Shown: positions 8,449 through 18,080, counted from the first letter of the stretch. The stretch: 44,504 bases of DNA from Methanobacteriota archaeon (GCA_002722695.1 PBMS01000008.1:14965-59468), one strand, 5' to 3'. Notes: generated from the sequence alone by a model not told the origin. Program-made: numbers and translations.

Positions 8449-10899
8449 ATGTCGGCGTTGCTCAACAAACGGTTGGCTCGAAGCCTGTGGAGGACGAAAC
8501 TTCGTCTCCTAGCCGTCGTGCTGATGGTGTTTGTGGGCGTCTTCGCCGGCATCACCTTCGGCGGTTATGCCCACAACCTCGACGGAATGTACTCCACCAT
8601 GCAAGCCGACGAGGACACCGGTTCAAATTTGGCCGACTTGTGGATCGACAACCGTAGCACGACGTGGACAGCCGAACAAGCCAGTGCGTTCTGCAGTGCC
8701 CTGACAGCGGCGTGGGCAACAAGCCCGCCGTTGGAGGCGAATCTCGACAGTTGCGAAGCGCGTCGCGTCGTTCAGGGGGCGCTGTTTCACACCAACGACA
8801 CGGGCGACCACATCATCAACTCGCTTTGGCACGGCATCCCAGCCAACGCCAACGCCGATCGCGTTTGGATGCCGGACGGTCATTCGGAGGGGCGTGTTGC
8901 ACAAACAGCCTCGGAAATCGTCATTGACGCGCACGTTGCAGAGGCGCTTGAGCTTGATTTGGGCGACACCGTGAACGTGGGAGCCGGCAACGCCAGCGAA
9001 GCGTTCGAAGTCGTCGGCATCGGCTACCATCCTCTTCATGTCATCATGGCACCCGAAGGATCCCTGTTTCCACCCGAAGCAGGACAATACGTCGTCGGGT
9101 ACCTTTCCGAGGAAGGCATGGCGCGAATGGTCGGCGACGAGGTTGGCGCGAGCAACACCTTGCTGCTTGATGTTGAAGGTACGCCAGGCTTTGATTTACC
9201 AGACACTGAAGACTACGAAGGCGAGGAAATGGACGCCGTCAAAACCCTTGTTGAAGGTGTCATGGACGAGGTTGAACTCGACGGGCGAGTCCGAGACCGA
9301 GGCCAAAACGAACAGGTGGAAGTGCTGCGCCAAGACCTCGAGGCAACCAAGCGCACCACCGTCCCGTTCACCGTAATGATCGCCGTCATCGCCTCCATCA
9401 CCATCGTTCTGAGTCTTCAGCGGCTGGTCCAGAGCCAAGCGAAGGAAATCGCCGTGCTTCGGACACTCGGTGTGCGCCGTTCGTCGCTGATGACCGGCTA
9501 CCTCATCGCACCGATCGCAATCGGTGCGGTTGGGTCAACCCTCGGTGCCCTCTCAGGGCCTTGGGGAATGAACGGCATGTTGGATTTCTATCAGGACCTG
9601 GTGGGTGTTCCCATCGTGGACCGGGTGGTACCGGTCTCAGTCTACACCACCGTCGTCGCCTCAACCATGTTGGTGGTGTTTTTTTCAGGCGCCTTCCCAG
9701 CGTGGAAGGCAAGTCGTCTTGACCCGTTGGAGGTGCTGAGCGGGCAAAACGAAATGCGTGTGGGCTCCTCCTTGCTTCGCAGACTGACCGCGTGGATGCC
9801 AACAACCCTCGGCCTCTCGATTCGCTCGAGCGTGCGAAAACCGATTCGTCTGGTCATGACCTTCCTCGCCGTTGGCATATCGCTGATGCTCTTCGGTTCG
9901 GTCCAAATGATGTCAGCGGGCCTTGAGGACACGATCGTCGGAGGACTGGAAGACCAGCAAACTTGGGACGCACAAGCCTACGTCCTGCCCGACGGTGAGG
10001 GAAGCGTCATCGATTGGGCAACGGCCAACGGGGCGACCTACGAACCGTTGATCGAACTCCCGCTCGGTTCCGTGCAGGATGCCGACGGCGTGGACCGAGT
10101 GTTCAGCATGGTGGGATTAAATTCCTACGAAACGGGCATGCGCGCCGTGAGCGTTCTCGAAGGCGCCACACCCGCACCTGATGCGGAACGGACACAGGTT
10201 ATGATGGACGAGGGAGCGATGGCTTTCCTTGGATGGGAGGTGGGTGAAACCGCCACGGTCAGCTTGAGCGGCATCGACCACGAGGTCGAGGTCGTCGGTG
10301 TTTCTCGAGGTGAGCTGGCGAGAACGATGTACTTCTTGCGCTCTGACCTCAGCGAAATCGTCGGCGTCAACATGACCTCGTTTTACCTCCAACTCCCGGA
10401 CGGTGTCGAGGTCGACACCTCCTTGGGTGAAGCCTCGGCAGGGGTAGCTGAACGACAGACGATTCTCGACGGCATCAACAGCCTCATCGACCAGCAGACA
10501 CAGATTTTCGACGCCATGATGTACCTCGGACTGATGTTCACGATCGCGGTCATGTTCAACACCATGATCATGAACGTTGCCGAACGGGATTTCGAACTCG
10601 CAACCCTTCGTGTCCTGGGCGCCTCCACTCGAAGTCTCGGCACCATGCTCCTGTTCGAAAGTTTGCTCATCGGCATCATCGGTGGCTTGGTTGGGGTTGC
10701 TTTTGCCTACGGTGGAGCCATCGGTTTAGCCGCCTCGTTCTCATCGTGGCAGTTCTTTGTCCCCATCGTGGTCGTTCCATCCGTAGCGGCTCAGCTCATG
10801 GCGGGCGTCATCGTCATCGCCGTGGCCATGACACCCATCGGGGTGTGGCGCCTGCGTCGAATGGACCTCGTGGAGAAGGTGAAGGACCTGTCTCAGTGA
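8449..10899 (+). CDS. ABC transporter permease, FtsX/MacB-like duplicated form
   Basis: An 816-residue integral membrane protein. The N-terminal helix (LRLLAVVLMVFVGVFAGITF) is followed by a large extracytoplasmic domain (about 40-300) and an FtsX module of three helices (about 315-430, containing LRTLGVRRSSL). A second long extracytoplasmic domain (about 490-680) precedes a second FtsX module (about 685-800, with LRVLGASTRSL). The duplicated layout matches large LolC/E-like ABC3-type permeases. It partners with the preceding ATPase. Archaea have no outer membrane, so classical lipoprotein sorting to one is unlikely. Handling of surface lipoproteins or lipids, or signalling to an outside partner, is an inference only. 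Confidence 0.88.
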   Translation: MSALLNKRLARSLWRTKLRLLAVVLMVFVGVFAGITFGGYAHNLDGMYSTMQADEDTGSNLADLWIDNRSTTWTAEQASAFCSALTAAWATSPPLEANLDSCEARRVVQGALFHTNDTGDHIINSLWHGIPANANADRVWMPDGHSEGRVAQTASEIVIDAHVAEALELDLGDTVNVGAGNASEAFEVVGIGYHPLHVIMAPEGSLFPPEAGQYVVGYLSEEGMARMVGDEVGASNTLLLDVEGTPGFDLPDTEDYEGEEMDAVKTLVEGVMDEVELDGRVRDRGQNEQVEVLRQDLEATKRTTVPFTVMIAVIASITIVLSLQRLVQSQAKEIAVLRTLGVRRSSLMTGYLIAPIAIGAVGSTLGALSGPWGMNGMLDFYQDLVGVPIVDRVVPVSVYTTVVASTMLVVFFSGAFPAWKASRLDPLEVLSGQNEMRVGSSLLRRLTAWMPTTLGLSIRSSVRKPIRLVMTFLAVGISLMLFGSVQMMSAGLEDTIVGGLEDQQTWDAQAYVLPDGEGSVIDWATANGATYEPLIELPLGSVQDADGVDRVFSMVGLNSYETGMRAVSVLEGATPAPDAERTQVMMDEGAMAFLGWEVGETATVSLSGIDHEVEVVGVSRGELARTMYFLRSDLSEIVGVNMTSFYLQLPDGVEVDTSLGEASAGVAERQTILDGINSLIDQQTQIFDAMMYLGLMFTIAVMFNTMIMNVAERDFELATLRVLGASTRSLGTMLLFESLLIGIIGGLVGVAFAYGGAIGLAASFSSWQFFVPIVVVPSVAAQLMAGVIVIAVAMTPIGVWRLRRMDLVEKVKDLSQ

Positions 10900-10938
10900 A
10901 GCGATTCATTCATGGGGCGACTTCACCTGCTTCCGTTC

Positions 10939-12294
10939 ATGGTGGCGTTGCCTGAACCCGGCCTTCGCGTCAAAGTGAGCGTCTCAACCCACAACGGTAC
11001 GGTGACCCACAGCGGCCTTGTTCTTCCGCCAGCGGCCAAGGGACACCTCTCGATCAAACTCGACAACGGCTACAACGTCTCCTACCCCGGTGACGACCTC
11101 GAAGCCTGGGAAGCGCTGGACGCTCCGCACACCGCTCCAGTCTCGGACCTCCACGCACCCGAGGAAGACGGTACGCTCCCCAGAGTTCGACTCATTCACA
11201 CCGGCGGAACCATCGCCTCGAAGGTGGATTACGCCACGGGCGCTGTGGACGCAAAATTCGAGCCAGAGGAAATGCTTGATGCCGTCCCGGAACTGGCCAC
11301 CATCGCCCGGCTCGACGCTGTGAAAATCGGCAACATGTTCAGCGATGACATTCGGCCGCAGCACTGGAACATCGTCGCTGAGGCCTGCGCTCAAGCGTTT
11401 GCAGACGGTTGTCGCGGTGTGATCGTCGCTCACGGCACCGACACTCTTCACATCACATCGGCTGCGCTGAACTTCGCCTTTGCGGGTGACGAACGCCGTC
11501 CTGCAGGCCCCATCGTGATGGTCGGGTCTCAACGAAGCAGCGACCGGGGTTCCTCGGACGCCACCGAAAATTTGCTCGCCGCCGTGCATTGGGCCGCTCA
11601 TGGACCGTTGCCCACCGGCAGCGCCGGCGATGCGGTGTGCGTTGTTATGCACCACACGCAAAGCGACGGTGTGATGGCCGTTCACTCGGGGTTGGCCGTC
11701 CGTAAAATGCATTCATCTCGACGCGATGCGTTCCAAGCGGTGAACGGCCAACCGATGGCGACCCTCACGCTCACCGGTCACGGGTTTGAAACGCATCACT
11801 TCCCGTGGTATCAAGCGGCTCTTGAAGCCGAAAACAATCGACCCGTCGCCCAACGTCCAACCACCTACGAACCCGGTGTCAGAATCGCCCAATTCATCGC
11901 AGGGCCATGGCTCCACGCCGAACAGGTCGAGGCCGTGGTCAGCACCGGCGTCCAAGGCGTGGTGTTTCAAGGGACAGGACTGGGGCATCTCCCCATCGAC
12001 GATACGCAGAACGATGCTCCTGAAAACCTCCGTTTGTGGCGCGTGTTGACGAGATGCGTTAATCGCGAACTCCCGGTGGTCGTGGTCAACCAGTGCATCC
12101 ACGGCCCCGTTGACATGAACGTGTATTCCAAAGGACGAAAGCAGCAAGCGATGGGGTTGTTGGGTCACGGCATCAGCTCCACCCCCGAAACCATGGTGGC
12201 AAAACTTCACTGGGTGCTCTCGCAAAACGTTGATGTGAAAAAGGCGCTTTCAGCCAACCTTTGCGGCGAACATCGCGATGTTCTTCGAGAATGA
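10939..12294 (+). CDS. gatD: Glutamyl-tRNA(Gln) amidotransferase subunit D
   Basis: The asparaginase-like subunit of the archaeal GatDE complex, which supplies ammonia to convert Glu-tRNA(Gln) to Gln-tRNA(Gln). About 70 N-terminal residues form the GatD-specific domain (LRVKVSVSTHNGTVTHSG). The amidase core shows IHTGGTIASKVDY with the catalytic Thr, VAHGTDTLHIT with the Thr-Asp pair, and VGSQRSSDRGSSDA. The ATG at 10939 gives 451 residues and is preferred over 10912, whose extra residues lack family resemblance. gatE is not in the window. The gene follows the permease by about 40 nt and may be co-transcribed, although the functions are unrelated. Confidence 0.93.
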   Translation: MVALPEPGLRVKVSVSTHNGTVTHSGLVLPPAAKGHLSIKLDNGYNVSYPGDDLEAWEALDAPHTAPVSDLHAPEEDGTLPRVRLIHTGGTIASKVDYATGAVDAKFEPEEMLDAVPELATIARLDAVKIGNMFSDDIRPQHWNIVAEACAQAFADGCRGVIVAHGTDTLHITSAALNFAFAGDERRPAGPIVMVGSQRSSDRGSSDATENLLAAVHWAAHGPLPTGSAGDAVCVVMHHTQSDGVMAVHSGLAVRKMHSSRRDAFQAVNGQPMATLTLTGHGFETHHFPWYQAALEAENNRPVAQRPTTYEPGVRIAQFIAGPWLHAEQVEAVVSTGVQGVVFQGTGLGHLPIDDTQNDAPENLRLWRVLTRCVNRELPVVVVNQCIHGPVDMNVYSKGRKQQAMGLLGHGISSTPETMVAKLHWVLSQNVDVKKALSANLCGEHRDVLRE

Positions 12295-12314
12295 GCGCGT
12301 GTATCAAGAACCGA

Positions 12315-12323
12315 CAAGGAGTG
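12315..12323 (+). promoter_or_regulatory. Shine-Dalgarno site deciding the pccB start
   Basis: AAGGAGTGG sits 8 nt before GTG 12332, just downstream of the gatD stop. It supports the internal GTG start and translation from a gatD-pccB transcript. Confidence 0.6.
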
Positions 12324-12331
12324 GAATTTAC

Positions 12332-13891
12332 GTGAACAGGCAAGACGACGCCTTGGAGGAACTGCGCGCCAAACGTGAGACGGCGCGCCTCGGAGGTGGT
12401 CTCAAACGACAAGAAGCGATTCGTTCCAGCGGCCGAGGCACTGCTCGAGACCGTGTCGGCCTGTTGTTGGATGAAGGTTCCTTCATCGAAGTGGACGCGT
12501 TTGTGACCCACCGAACCGACGACCACAACATGTTCCTGCACCAGACCTTGGGCGACGGTGTCGTGGCCGGACAGGGAACCATCGAGGGGCGACGGGTGTA
12601 CTGCTTCGCCCAAGATTTCTCCGTCCATGGTGGCAGCATGGGAGAAATGCACGCGTTGAAAATCGCCAAAATCGTTGAGATGGCCGAACGAGCGAAAGCA
12701 CCGCTGATCGCCATGTGGGACGGTGGAGGACAACGCGCTCAAGACGGTGTCAGCGCTCTTGCCGGAACGGGTGAAATGCTCGACCGGCTCGTTCAATGCA
12801 GCGGCCGAATTCCGATGATCAGCCTCGTGCTGGGACCCGTGGTGGGTGTTTCCGCTCTTGCAGCCTCGCTGTCCGACTTCACGATTTTGGGTGAGGAGCA
12901 CGGCCAACTCTTCCTGTCGTCGCCCCTTGAAACCCCGGAAGTCCTCAGCGGAGAAGTGGACGCAGCTGGACTCGGTGGTGCGAACCTTCACGCCTCTCGC
13001 TCGGGCATTGCGTCCCTCATCGCCGACGATGAGGAGGACGCATGCGATCTCGCTGCCACCCTTCTCTCGTACCTGCCCGACCACAACATGGCTGACCCAC
13101 CTGAGGTGACGACCGCCGATCCGACGACAAGACTCAACGAGACCTTGCAAGAAATCGTGCCCGACAACCCCAACAAACCCTACGACATGGTGAAGGTCGT
13201 CGAAGAGGTGGTCGACGACGGCGTCTTCATGGAACTCTTCCCGTCCTACGCCGACAACATCATCATTGGTTTTGCCCGAATGAACGGCTCAACCGTGGGT
13301 GTGGTTGGCAACCAACCCAAGGTGCTTGCGGGCTGCCTCGACATCGATGCCTCCATCAAAGCTGCACGGTTCATCCGAACGTGCGATGCCTTCAACATCC
13401 CTCTGCTGACCTTTGAAGACGTGCCCGGATTTCTTCCGGGTGTTGTCCAGGAGTGGGGCGGCATCATCCGACACGGTGCTAAGCTTCTGTTTGCGTACGC
13501 CGAAGCCACCGTGCCAAAATTGACCTTGGTCACACGAAAGGCGTACGGTGGAGCCTATTTGGCCATGTCGTGCAAGCACCTTCAGAGCGATTACAACGTG
13601 GCGTGGCCCACCGCCGAATTGGCCGTGATGGGAGCCGAGGGGGCCGTCAACATCATTCATCGACGAGAGATTGGTGAGGTTCCCGAAGATGAAAAAGAAG
13701 GCGTTCGTCAACGGCTTGTTGGGGAGTACAAAGCGAAGTTCGGCGACCCCTATGTCGCTGCTCGAAACGGCTGGCTCGACGACGTGATCGAACCGCAAGA
13801 AAGTCGCTTGCGCCTTTGTCGAGCGTTGAACATTCTCAAATCAAAGCGTGAGTGGTCGCCGCCCAAGAAACACGGAAACATACCGCTTTGA
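12332..13891 (+). CDS. pccB: Acetyl/propionyl-CoA carboxylase carboxyltransferase subunit
   Basis: About 519 residues; transfers carboxyl from carboxybiotin to an acyl-CoA. The N-terminal ELRAKRETARLGGG and the carboxyltransferase folds (DFSVHGGSMGEMHALKI, WDGGGQRAQDGV, the C-terminal VPGFLPGVVQEWGGIIRHGAKLLFAY split) are classic for PccB-type subunits. The track start at 12278 overlaps gatD. The GTG at 12332 is preceded by AAGGAGTGG at good spacing and gives the usual family length, so I use it. The biotin carboxylase and carrier subunits are not in the window, so acetyl- versus propionyl-CoA specificity cannot be settled. It ends tail-to-tail with the next gene with no gap. Confidence 0.93.
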   Translation: MNRQDDALEELRAKRETARLGGGLKRQEAIRSSGRGTARDRVGLLLDEGSFIEVDAFVTHRTDDHNMFLHQTLGDGVVAGQGTIEGRRVYCFAQDFSVHGGSMGEMHALKIAKIVEMAERAKAPLIAMWDGGGQRAQDGVSALAGTGEMLDRLVQCSGRIPMISLVLGPVVGVSALAASLSDFTILGEEHGQLFLSSPLETPEVLSGEVDAAGLGGANLHASRSGIASLIADDEEDACDLAATLLSYLPDHNMADPPEVTTADPTTRLNETLQEIVPDNPNKPYDMVKVVEEVVDDGVFMELFPSYADNIIIGFARMNGSTVGVVGNQPKVLAGCLDIDASIKAARFIRTCDAFNIPLLTFEDVPGFLPGVVQEWGGIIRHGAKLLFAYAEATVPKLTLVTRKAYGGAYLAMSCKHLQSDYNVAWPTAELAVMGAEGAVNIIHRREIGEVPEDEKEGVRQRLVGEYKAKFGDPYVAARNGWLDDVIEPQESRLRLCRALNILKSKREWSPPKKHGNIPL

Positions 13892-16699
13892 TCATTTCAG
13901 CCGCTCAGCACGAGCCAAGAGACCGCCGCTTGATGAAGCGGATTGCGATGATTCCTCGACGACCTCGTCGTCGTTGAGGGGGGTGAAAACCTCGGTTTCG
14001 CTGGTCGAACCGGAACGTCGCAGGGCGAGGACACCCCCCACGACGGCGAGGACAAGCACGAACATCAACAGCGCAACGTCCGAGCCTGTGATGCCGCCCG
14101 ACTCATCCCCGAGGGCAGCGTCTTGGTCGGTGTCCACCGTTGCACCTGCCTCAAGCGTGTACGATGCCACGACCGTTCGGTTGAGCGGCTCATCGACGAT
14201 CCGGAGCTCAACGAGATACAGCGGGCTGGTGGTCGGAGACAGCGGCAAGAGGGTCACGCACTGGTGAACCCCGTCGTTGCTCGAGAGACACGAGTGCGAG
14301 ACGTTGAGGAGCACACCATCAACGAACACCGAGCCGTTGGTGTCAACCTCGCCGTCAACGTCGGAAACGACCCACTGCATCGACGCGCTGAGGAGACCTT
14401 CCAGGCGTTGGACGCTCGTGATTGAAACAATCGGTGGGTCAGGTTCAGCCTCCACGTAAAGGGAGAGTTGGGCGGAATGATTGCTGGAACCGTCGGAGAC
14501 GTTGAGCCAAAGCCCCTCAAAGACACCGAACACGTCGGGTGCCGGCGACACCGTGAACGTCCCGTTTTCAAACACGACCGAAAGATCGTCGTGCTGCTGT
14601 TCAAGCGTCCAGTTCAGCTCATCCCCGTCCACATCGTACGCCAAAGCTTCGACGTCCAGTGAAACGGATGCGTCTTCTTCCGTGGTGAGGTTCGTCCATG
14701 CTGATGCGTTGATTCGAATCGGATCGTCAACCGACATGACAACCACGGGAACTTCGATGTCCACGCCCGGTTGGGTGCCGTCGCTAACGACGGCCCGTAG
14801 GACGATCGCTCCGAAGGCATCGGGGAGCGGTGTAAGCGTGAGCACATTGTCAGCAAAGGCGAATTGGACGGGGCCTTGCTGTCCGGACGCCGCACCGTCG
14901 ATGGTGAATTGAAGCGGCGTGTCTTCTGGGTCGTAAACCGCAGCTCGCATGTCGTACATTCGAGCGTCGCCGTCTTCGGTCAACTCTTGGATGGGAACCG
15001 CTGCAAGGACGACCACCGGATCATCGACGGGTGTGAGCACAACACGCAGCGAAGTGTTTGCAACGTCCTCCGTCTCACCATCGGACCGCAGGTTTACCTC
15101 GACGTCGCACTCACCAAGCCATTCCTCATCCAGCGCATGGAACACATGAACGGCCTGGCCGTCCTCGACAATCGACACGCCGAAATGGTCTGCATCGGTG
15201 CAGTTGAGCTCAACATTCGTCGCTCGCACGATTTGGCCGTCCGGGTCCACGGCGACCTCGGACATGTTCAGGATGCGTTCGCCGTGTTGGGGCACGTACA
15301 CCGTTGGCTTGGGCACAGCCAAGTCCATGGGCGTGTTTTCTCTGTGATAGGTTTGCGTCCATTCAGCACCACCGCCCTCCACATCGACGCGTACGACGAG
15401 CTCGTGAGCACCGGGGGGCACGGTCGCCATGGGCAAAACGCACTGCACCGTTCCGTTGGGTGAAATCGTGGTCGTCGCACCGTGAGGACCGATGCGCCAA
15501 CCGCACGTCGCACGAACGTCCCAGTCAGCGGGTAGGTCGAGGAAAGCGTCGCCGTTGCGAAGCACCCAATCCACGTTCACCTCCAAGTCTTCGCTACCGT
15601 TCAGGTGTGAGGACGGAGGATGACTTGCCGTGGTGTTCTCGAAGCGAATCCACTCGCTCGTCGAGAGGTCTTCTTGGATGTAGGCCTGAGGGTGGCTGAC
15701 CGTGTACGGTTCAGACGGTCGATTGAAGGCCGCTCGGAATTGGCCGTGATCCCCACGAAGCGTCGTGTCAAGGTAAGGGACGACTTGGCCCGCGGCCAAA
15801 GCGATTTGTTCCTCCTGCGTAAGGGAAGCATCGGCCTCGTTCTCAAAGATTGAACGGGTGTCTTGGAATTGGTAATGGTCAGCCCCCAGCACGTGCATCC
15901 AGTGCCACCCGATTCCGTCCAGTTCCTTGAGGCGGTCAAGCGCCTCCTGCGAGGGTGCGACTTCGTCCACGGTGCCGGTCATGAACAACCCCGCTTTCGG
16001 TGTGAAAAACTGTGGCTCGGTCGGCCCGTCGTCCCAATCCCAATCCTCGTCGAGGCCCTCAAAATCGGTTCCCAAGCCGACCACGCCCCTCGGAGGATGA
16101 TCCCACACGGTGAGAAACGGCTGGAGAAGATAGGCGGCTGCAGCACCCGTGCCGTGCCCGGCGATGGCCCAATGGTTGTAATCGATGTTTTCCGCACCGC
16201 CGGTGACGTGCTGGCCGCTGTTGGTCTGGCCGACCCTTTCTCGCATCTCGCTGAGGGTGTTTCCGTTGGACTCAATGTCTGATGAATCGGAAAGGGCGCC
16301 GGAAATGATGGTGATGTAGCCCCGTTTTGCCAAAGCGGAGGAAAGCAGCATGTAATCGTCGGAGGCTTCACCGTTGTCTCCGAAGAACGCAATCCACGGA
16401 AACGGCCCGTTGCCCGCCATCTCTGCATCCTCGCCGTCCTCCATGGCGGGATAAACCAGACGAAGTTGGACGTTGAACGCCGGATTAAACGGGTTGGTGT
16501 CGATGTCGGTCCAGCCAACGGGATAGTCGACACCGGTGTGCCTCGGCATGAAATTGGTGTCTTCTGCTGCACTTGGAGCGAACGGCATGCACAGGGACAG
16601 AACCATGAGCAGCGCCAATGACGCACCATGAGACGATGGAGGACGCTTCACGTTCGCCACACCCTGCAAAGACAACATCAACCCTTTGCCCTCATGCAT
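13892..16699 (-). CDS. Membrane-anchored surface protein with alpha/beta-hydrolase-like domain, nucleophile apparently missing
   Basis: About 935 residues from ATG 16699 (TTG 16708 and ATG 16678 are alternatives). A signal segment (SLALLMVLSLCMPFAPSAA) leads into a chlorophyllase/dienelactone-hydrolase-like domain, about residues 50-300 in the track numbering. This domain keeps an acid-loop motif (GTVDEVAPS) and a His motif (GADHYQF). The nucleophile elbow reads AIAGHGTGAAAA, with Gly where the serine of GxSxG belongs. Cadherin/VCBS-like repeats follow (PLPDAFGAIVLRAVVSDG, PAPDVFGVFEGLWLNVSDG). A C-terminal helix (VALLMFVLVLAVVGGVLAL) and a cytoplasmic tail end the protein. The gene overlaps the end of the aroE-like gene, implying one transcript. 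A binding or scaffold role is as plausible as catalysis. Confidence 0.85.
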   Translation of the reverse strand: MHEGKGLMLSLQGVANVKRPPSSHGASLALLMVLSLCMPFAPSAAEDTNFMPRHTGVDYPVGWTDIDTNPFNPAFNVQLRLVYPAMEDGEDAEMAGNGPFPWIAFFGDNGEASDDYMLLSSALAKRGYITIISGALSDSSDIESNGNTLSEMRERVGQTNSGQHVTGGAENIDYNHWAIAGHGTGAAAAYLLQPFLTVWDHPPRGVVGLGTDFEGLDEDWDWDDGPTEPQFFTPKAGLFMTGTVDEVAPSQEALDRLKELDGIGWHWMHVLGADHYQFQDTRSIFENEADASLTQEEQIALAAGQVVPYLDTTLRGDHGQFRAAFNRPSEPYTVSHPQAYIQEDLSTSEWIRFENTTASHPPSSHLNGSEDLEVNVDWVLRNGDAFLDLPADWDVRATCGWRIGPHGATTTISPNGTVQCVLPMATVPPGAHELVVRVDVEGGGAEWTQTYHRENTPMDLAVPKPTVYVPQHGERILNMSEVAVDPDGQIVRATNVELNCTDADHFGVSIVEDGQAVHVFHALDEEWLGECDVEVNLRSDGETEDVANTSLRVVLTPVDDPVVVLAAVPIQELTEDGDARMYDMRAAVYDPEDTPLQFTIDGAASGQQGPVQFAFADNVLTLTPLPDAFGAIVLRAVVSDGTQPGVDIEVPVVVMSVDDPIRINASAWTNLTTEEDASVSLDVEALAYDVDGDELNWTLEQQHDDLSVVFENGTFTVSPAPDVFGVFEGLWLNVSDGSSNHSAQLSLYVEAEPDPPIVSITSVQRLEGLLSASMQWVVSDVDGEVDTNGSVFVDGVLLNVSHSCLSSNDGVHQCVTLLPLSPTTSPLYLVELRIVDEPLNRTVVASYTLEAGATVDTDQDAALGDESGGITGSDVALLMFVLVLAVVGGVLALRRSGSTSETEVFTPLNDDEVVEESSQSASSSGGLLARAERLK

Positions 16700-17675
16700 A
16701 GGCTCCAAGCACGGTTTCGGCCTCGACCAACTTCGTCATCAGCAAGCCAAGCGAGGGGAGTTCATCCGACCGTTCGGGCGACCACAGTCGTCTCCAGCAC
16801 ACCAAATGCTGTGCAACGAGAAGCCATCGACCGTCGAGAAGACGGCCGTCGAGGAGCGTTGTGCGCTCTTCAACAGTTCCTTTCATCGGACCGTAGGTGG
16901 CGCTCAGTCGCAACACGTTGTCGTTGGCTTCCGAACGATCGTCAAAGTCAACCACGGCATGCGCGGGCTGATTGCAGAGCGCCGACGACCAGACCCCTTC
17001 TTCCAGAACTCGACGACTCTCGAGCAGGGTCAACGCACCCCCCAACTTGGCCCATGCGCTGGCGGTTGAGCGCGCCCCACCCCCACCGCCGTGCAGCCCC
17101 AGCACGTGCTTATCGGGAACCACACCGTGGTGCCTCAAGACGTCGACCACGCCCTCGCCATCAAAGCCTCCGCACCACCAGCCGCGACCGTCCCAACGAA
17201 GGGTGTTGACGGATTTGGTCTCCATGGAGTCGTCGACGCTCATCACAGCACTCGAGACGAGTTGATGCTTCAAGGGCGCGGTCAAATTCAGCCAAATTTC
17301 TTTTTCGAACATTCGAGTTGGCAGACCCTCCACCCTCGAGGCAGCCGGTGAAGGTTCCACAACGCCATCGACCGGTAAAAAGGCTGGAGCGGCGTGCTTC
17401 ACGAGACGGGCGGCTTCAACCGCTTTGCTGAGCAATGCCGAGGTCCTGAATTTTCCAAACACGGACCGCGTGTACGTCCATTCCACCGGAGAAGGGACGG
17501 CTCCGGCATACCCCCATGCCAGTGCGTCGGTCATGCTGTCGACCTCAACCAGTTCCATGCGGAGTTGCTTTCCGTTGACGTCCATCCCGAGATGATCACA
17601 GACGATGGCCATCAACAGAGGCGAGAGACTGTGCTGCACGGGCTGTCCAGCGATCCCGTATCGTATCGCTGACAC
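16692..17675 (-). CDS. aroE: Divergent shikimate dehydrogenase-like protein
   Basis: About 327 residues from GTG 17675 (TTG 17696 is the track start). The N-terminus RYGIAGQPVQHSLSP is the shikimate-binding signature. LNLTAPLKHQ holds the catalytic Lys, VNTLRW follows, GGFDGEG keeps the catalytic Asp, and LHGGGGGARSTA is the NADP-binding glycine loop. AroE reduces 3-dehydroshikimate to shikimate in aromatic amino-acid synthesis. The protein is longer than typical AroE (about 270-290) because of inserts before the NLTAPLK motif. Spacing and unusual sequence leave room for a quinate or related dehydrogenase. It overlaps the surface-protein gene downstream and diverges from the small membrane-protein cluster. 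Confidence 0.8.
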   Translation of the reverse strand: MSAIRYGIAGQPVQHSLSPLLMAIVCDHLGMDVNGKQLRMELVEVDSMTDALAWGYAGAVPSPVEWTYTRSVFGKFRTSALLSKAVEAARLVKHAAPAFLPVDGVVEPSPAASRVEGLPTRMFEKEIWLNLTAPLKHQLVSSAVMSVDDSMETKSVNTLRWDGRGWWCGGFDGEGVVDVLRHHGVVPDKHVLGLHGGGGGARSTASAWAKLGGALTLLESRRVLEEGVWSSALCNQPAHAVVDFDDRSEANDNVLRLSATYGPMKGTVEERTTLLDGRLLDGRWLLVAQHLVCWRRLWSPERSDELPSLGLLMTKLVEAETVLGAYA

Positions 17676-17756
17676 ATCACGACCAAGGGTGGACAACTCA
17701 AAAAGGCGACGAATGCAGTGTTAACCTTCAAGAGGGAGCGTCCCTTATCCCGCATC

Positions 17757-18068
17757 ATGGGAAGACTTGTGGGTCTCATGACCACCGGGCTCGGCGCTTA
17801 TCTCACGCTGAAGATGTGGGCCCAGTTTGAAGAGAATCTCGGCACGGTGTTTGGAGCGGCGTGGGGCGGAATCATCGCCTTTGCAGTTTTTTTGATTTAC
17901 CAGTCCAACAAAAACGAGAAGGCCTACGAAGCGTCCTTCGGCGAGATGGTGCCAGCCTCCATCAGCAAAGGACAAATGGAAGCCGACAACCCGCAGCCCG
18001 TCGCCTTCATCGCCGGCCTCTACCTCTCCATCATCGTCATCTTCGAAATCCTGCTCGGCAGTTTGTGA
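17757..18068 (+). CDS. Small membrane protein, first gene of the flotillin cluster
   Basis: About 103 residues from ATG 17757; the track start at 17718 adds 13 residues that overlap the promoter region. Hydrophobic helices at VGLMTTGLGAYLTLKMW, VFGAAWGGIIAFAVFLIY and PVAFIAGLYLSIIVIFEILLGSL suggest three membrane passes. I recognise no family. It is followed 12 nt later by another small membrane protein, then the NfeD-like and flotillin genes, all on the plus strand, so a role in the same membrane microdomain system is an inference from context. Confidence 0.75.
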   Translation: MGRLVGLMTTGLGAYLTLKMWAQFEENLGTVFGAAWGGIIAFAVFLIYQSNKNEKAYEASFGEMVPASISKGQMEADNPQPVAFIAGLYLSIIVIFEILLGSL

Positions 18069-18080
18069 GGATGAGTCCTC

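Noticed and set aside
12173-13150. 325-residue minus-strand ORF
   Set aside because: Antisense to gatD and the carboxyltransferase, both with well-conserved motifs; translation is not protein-like.
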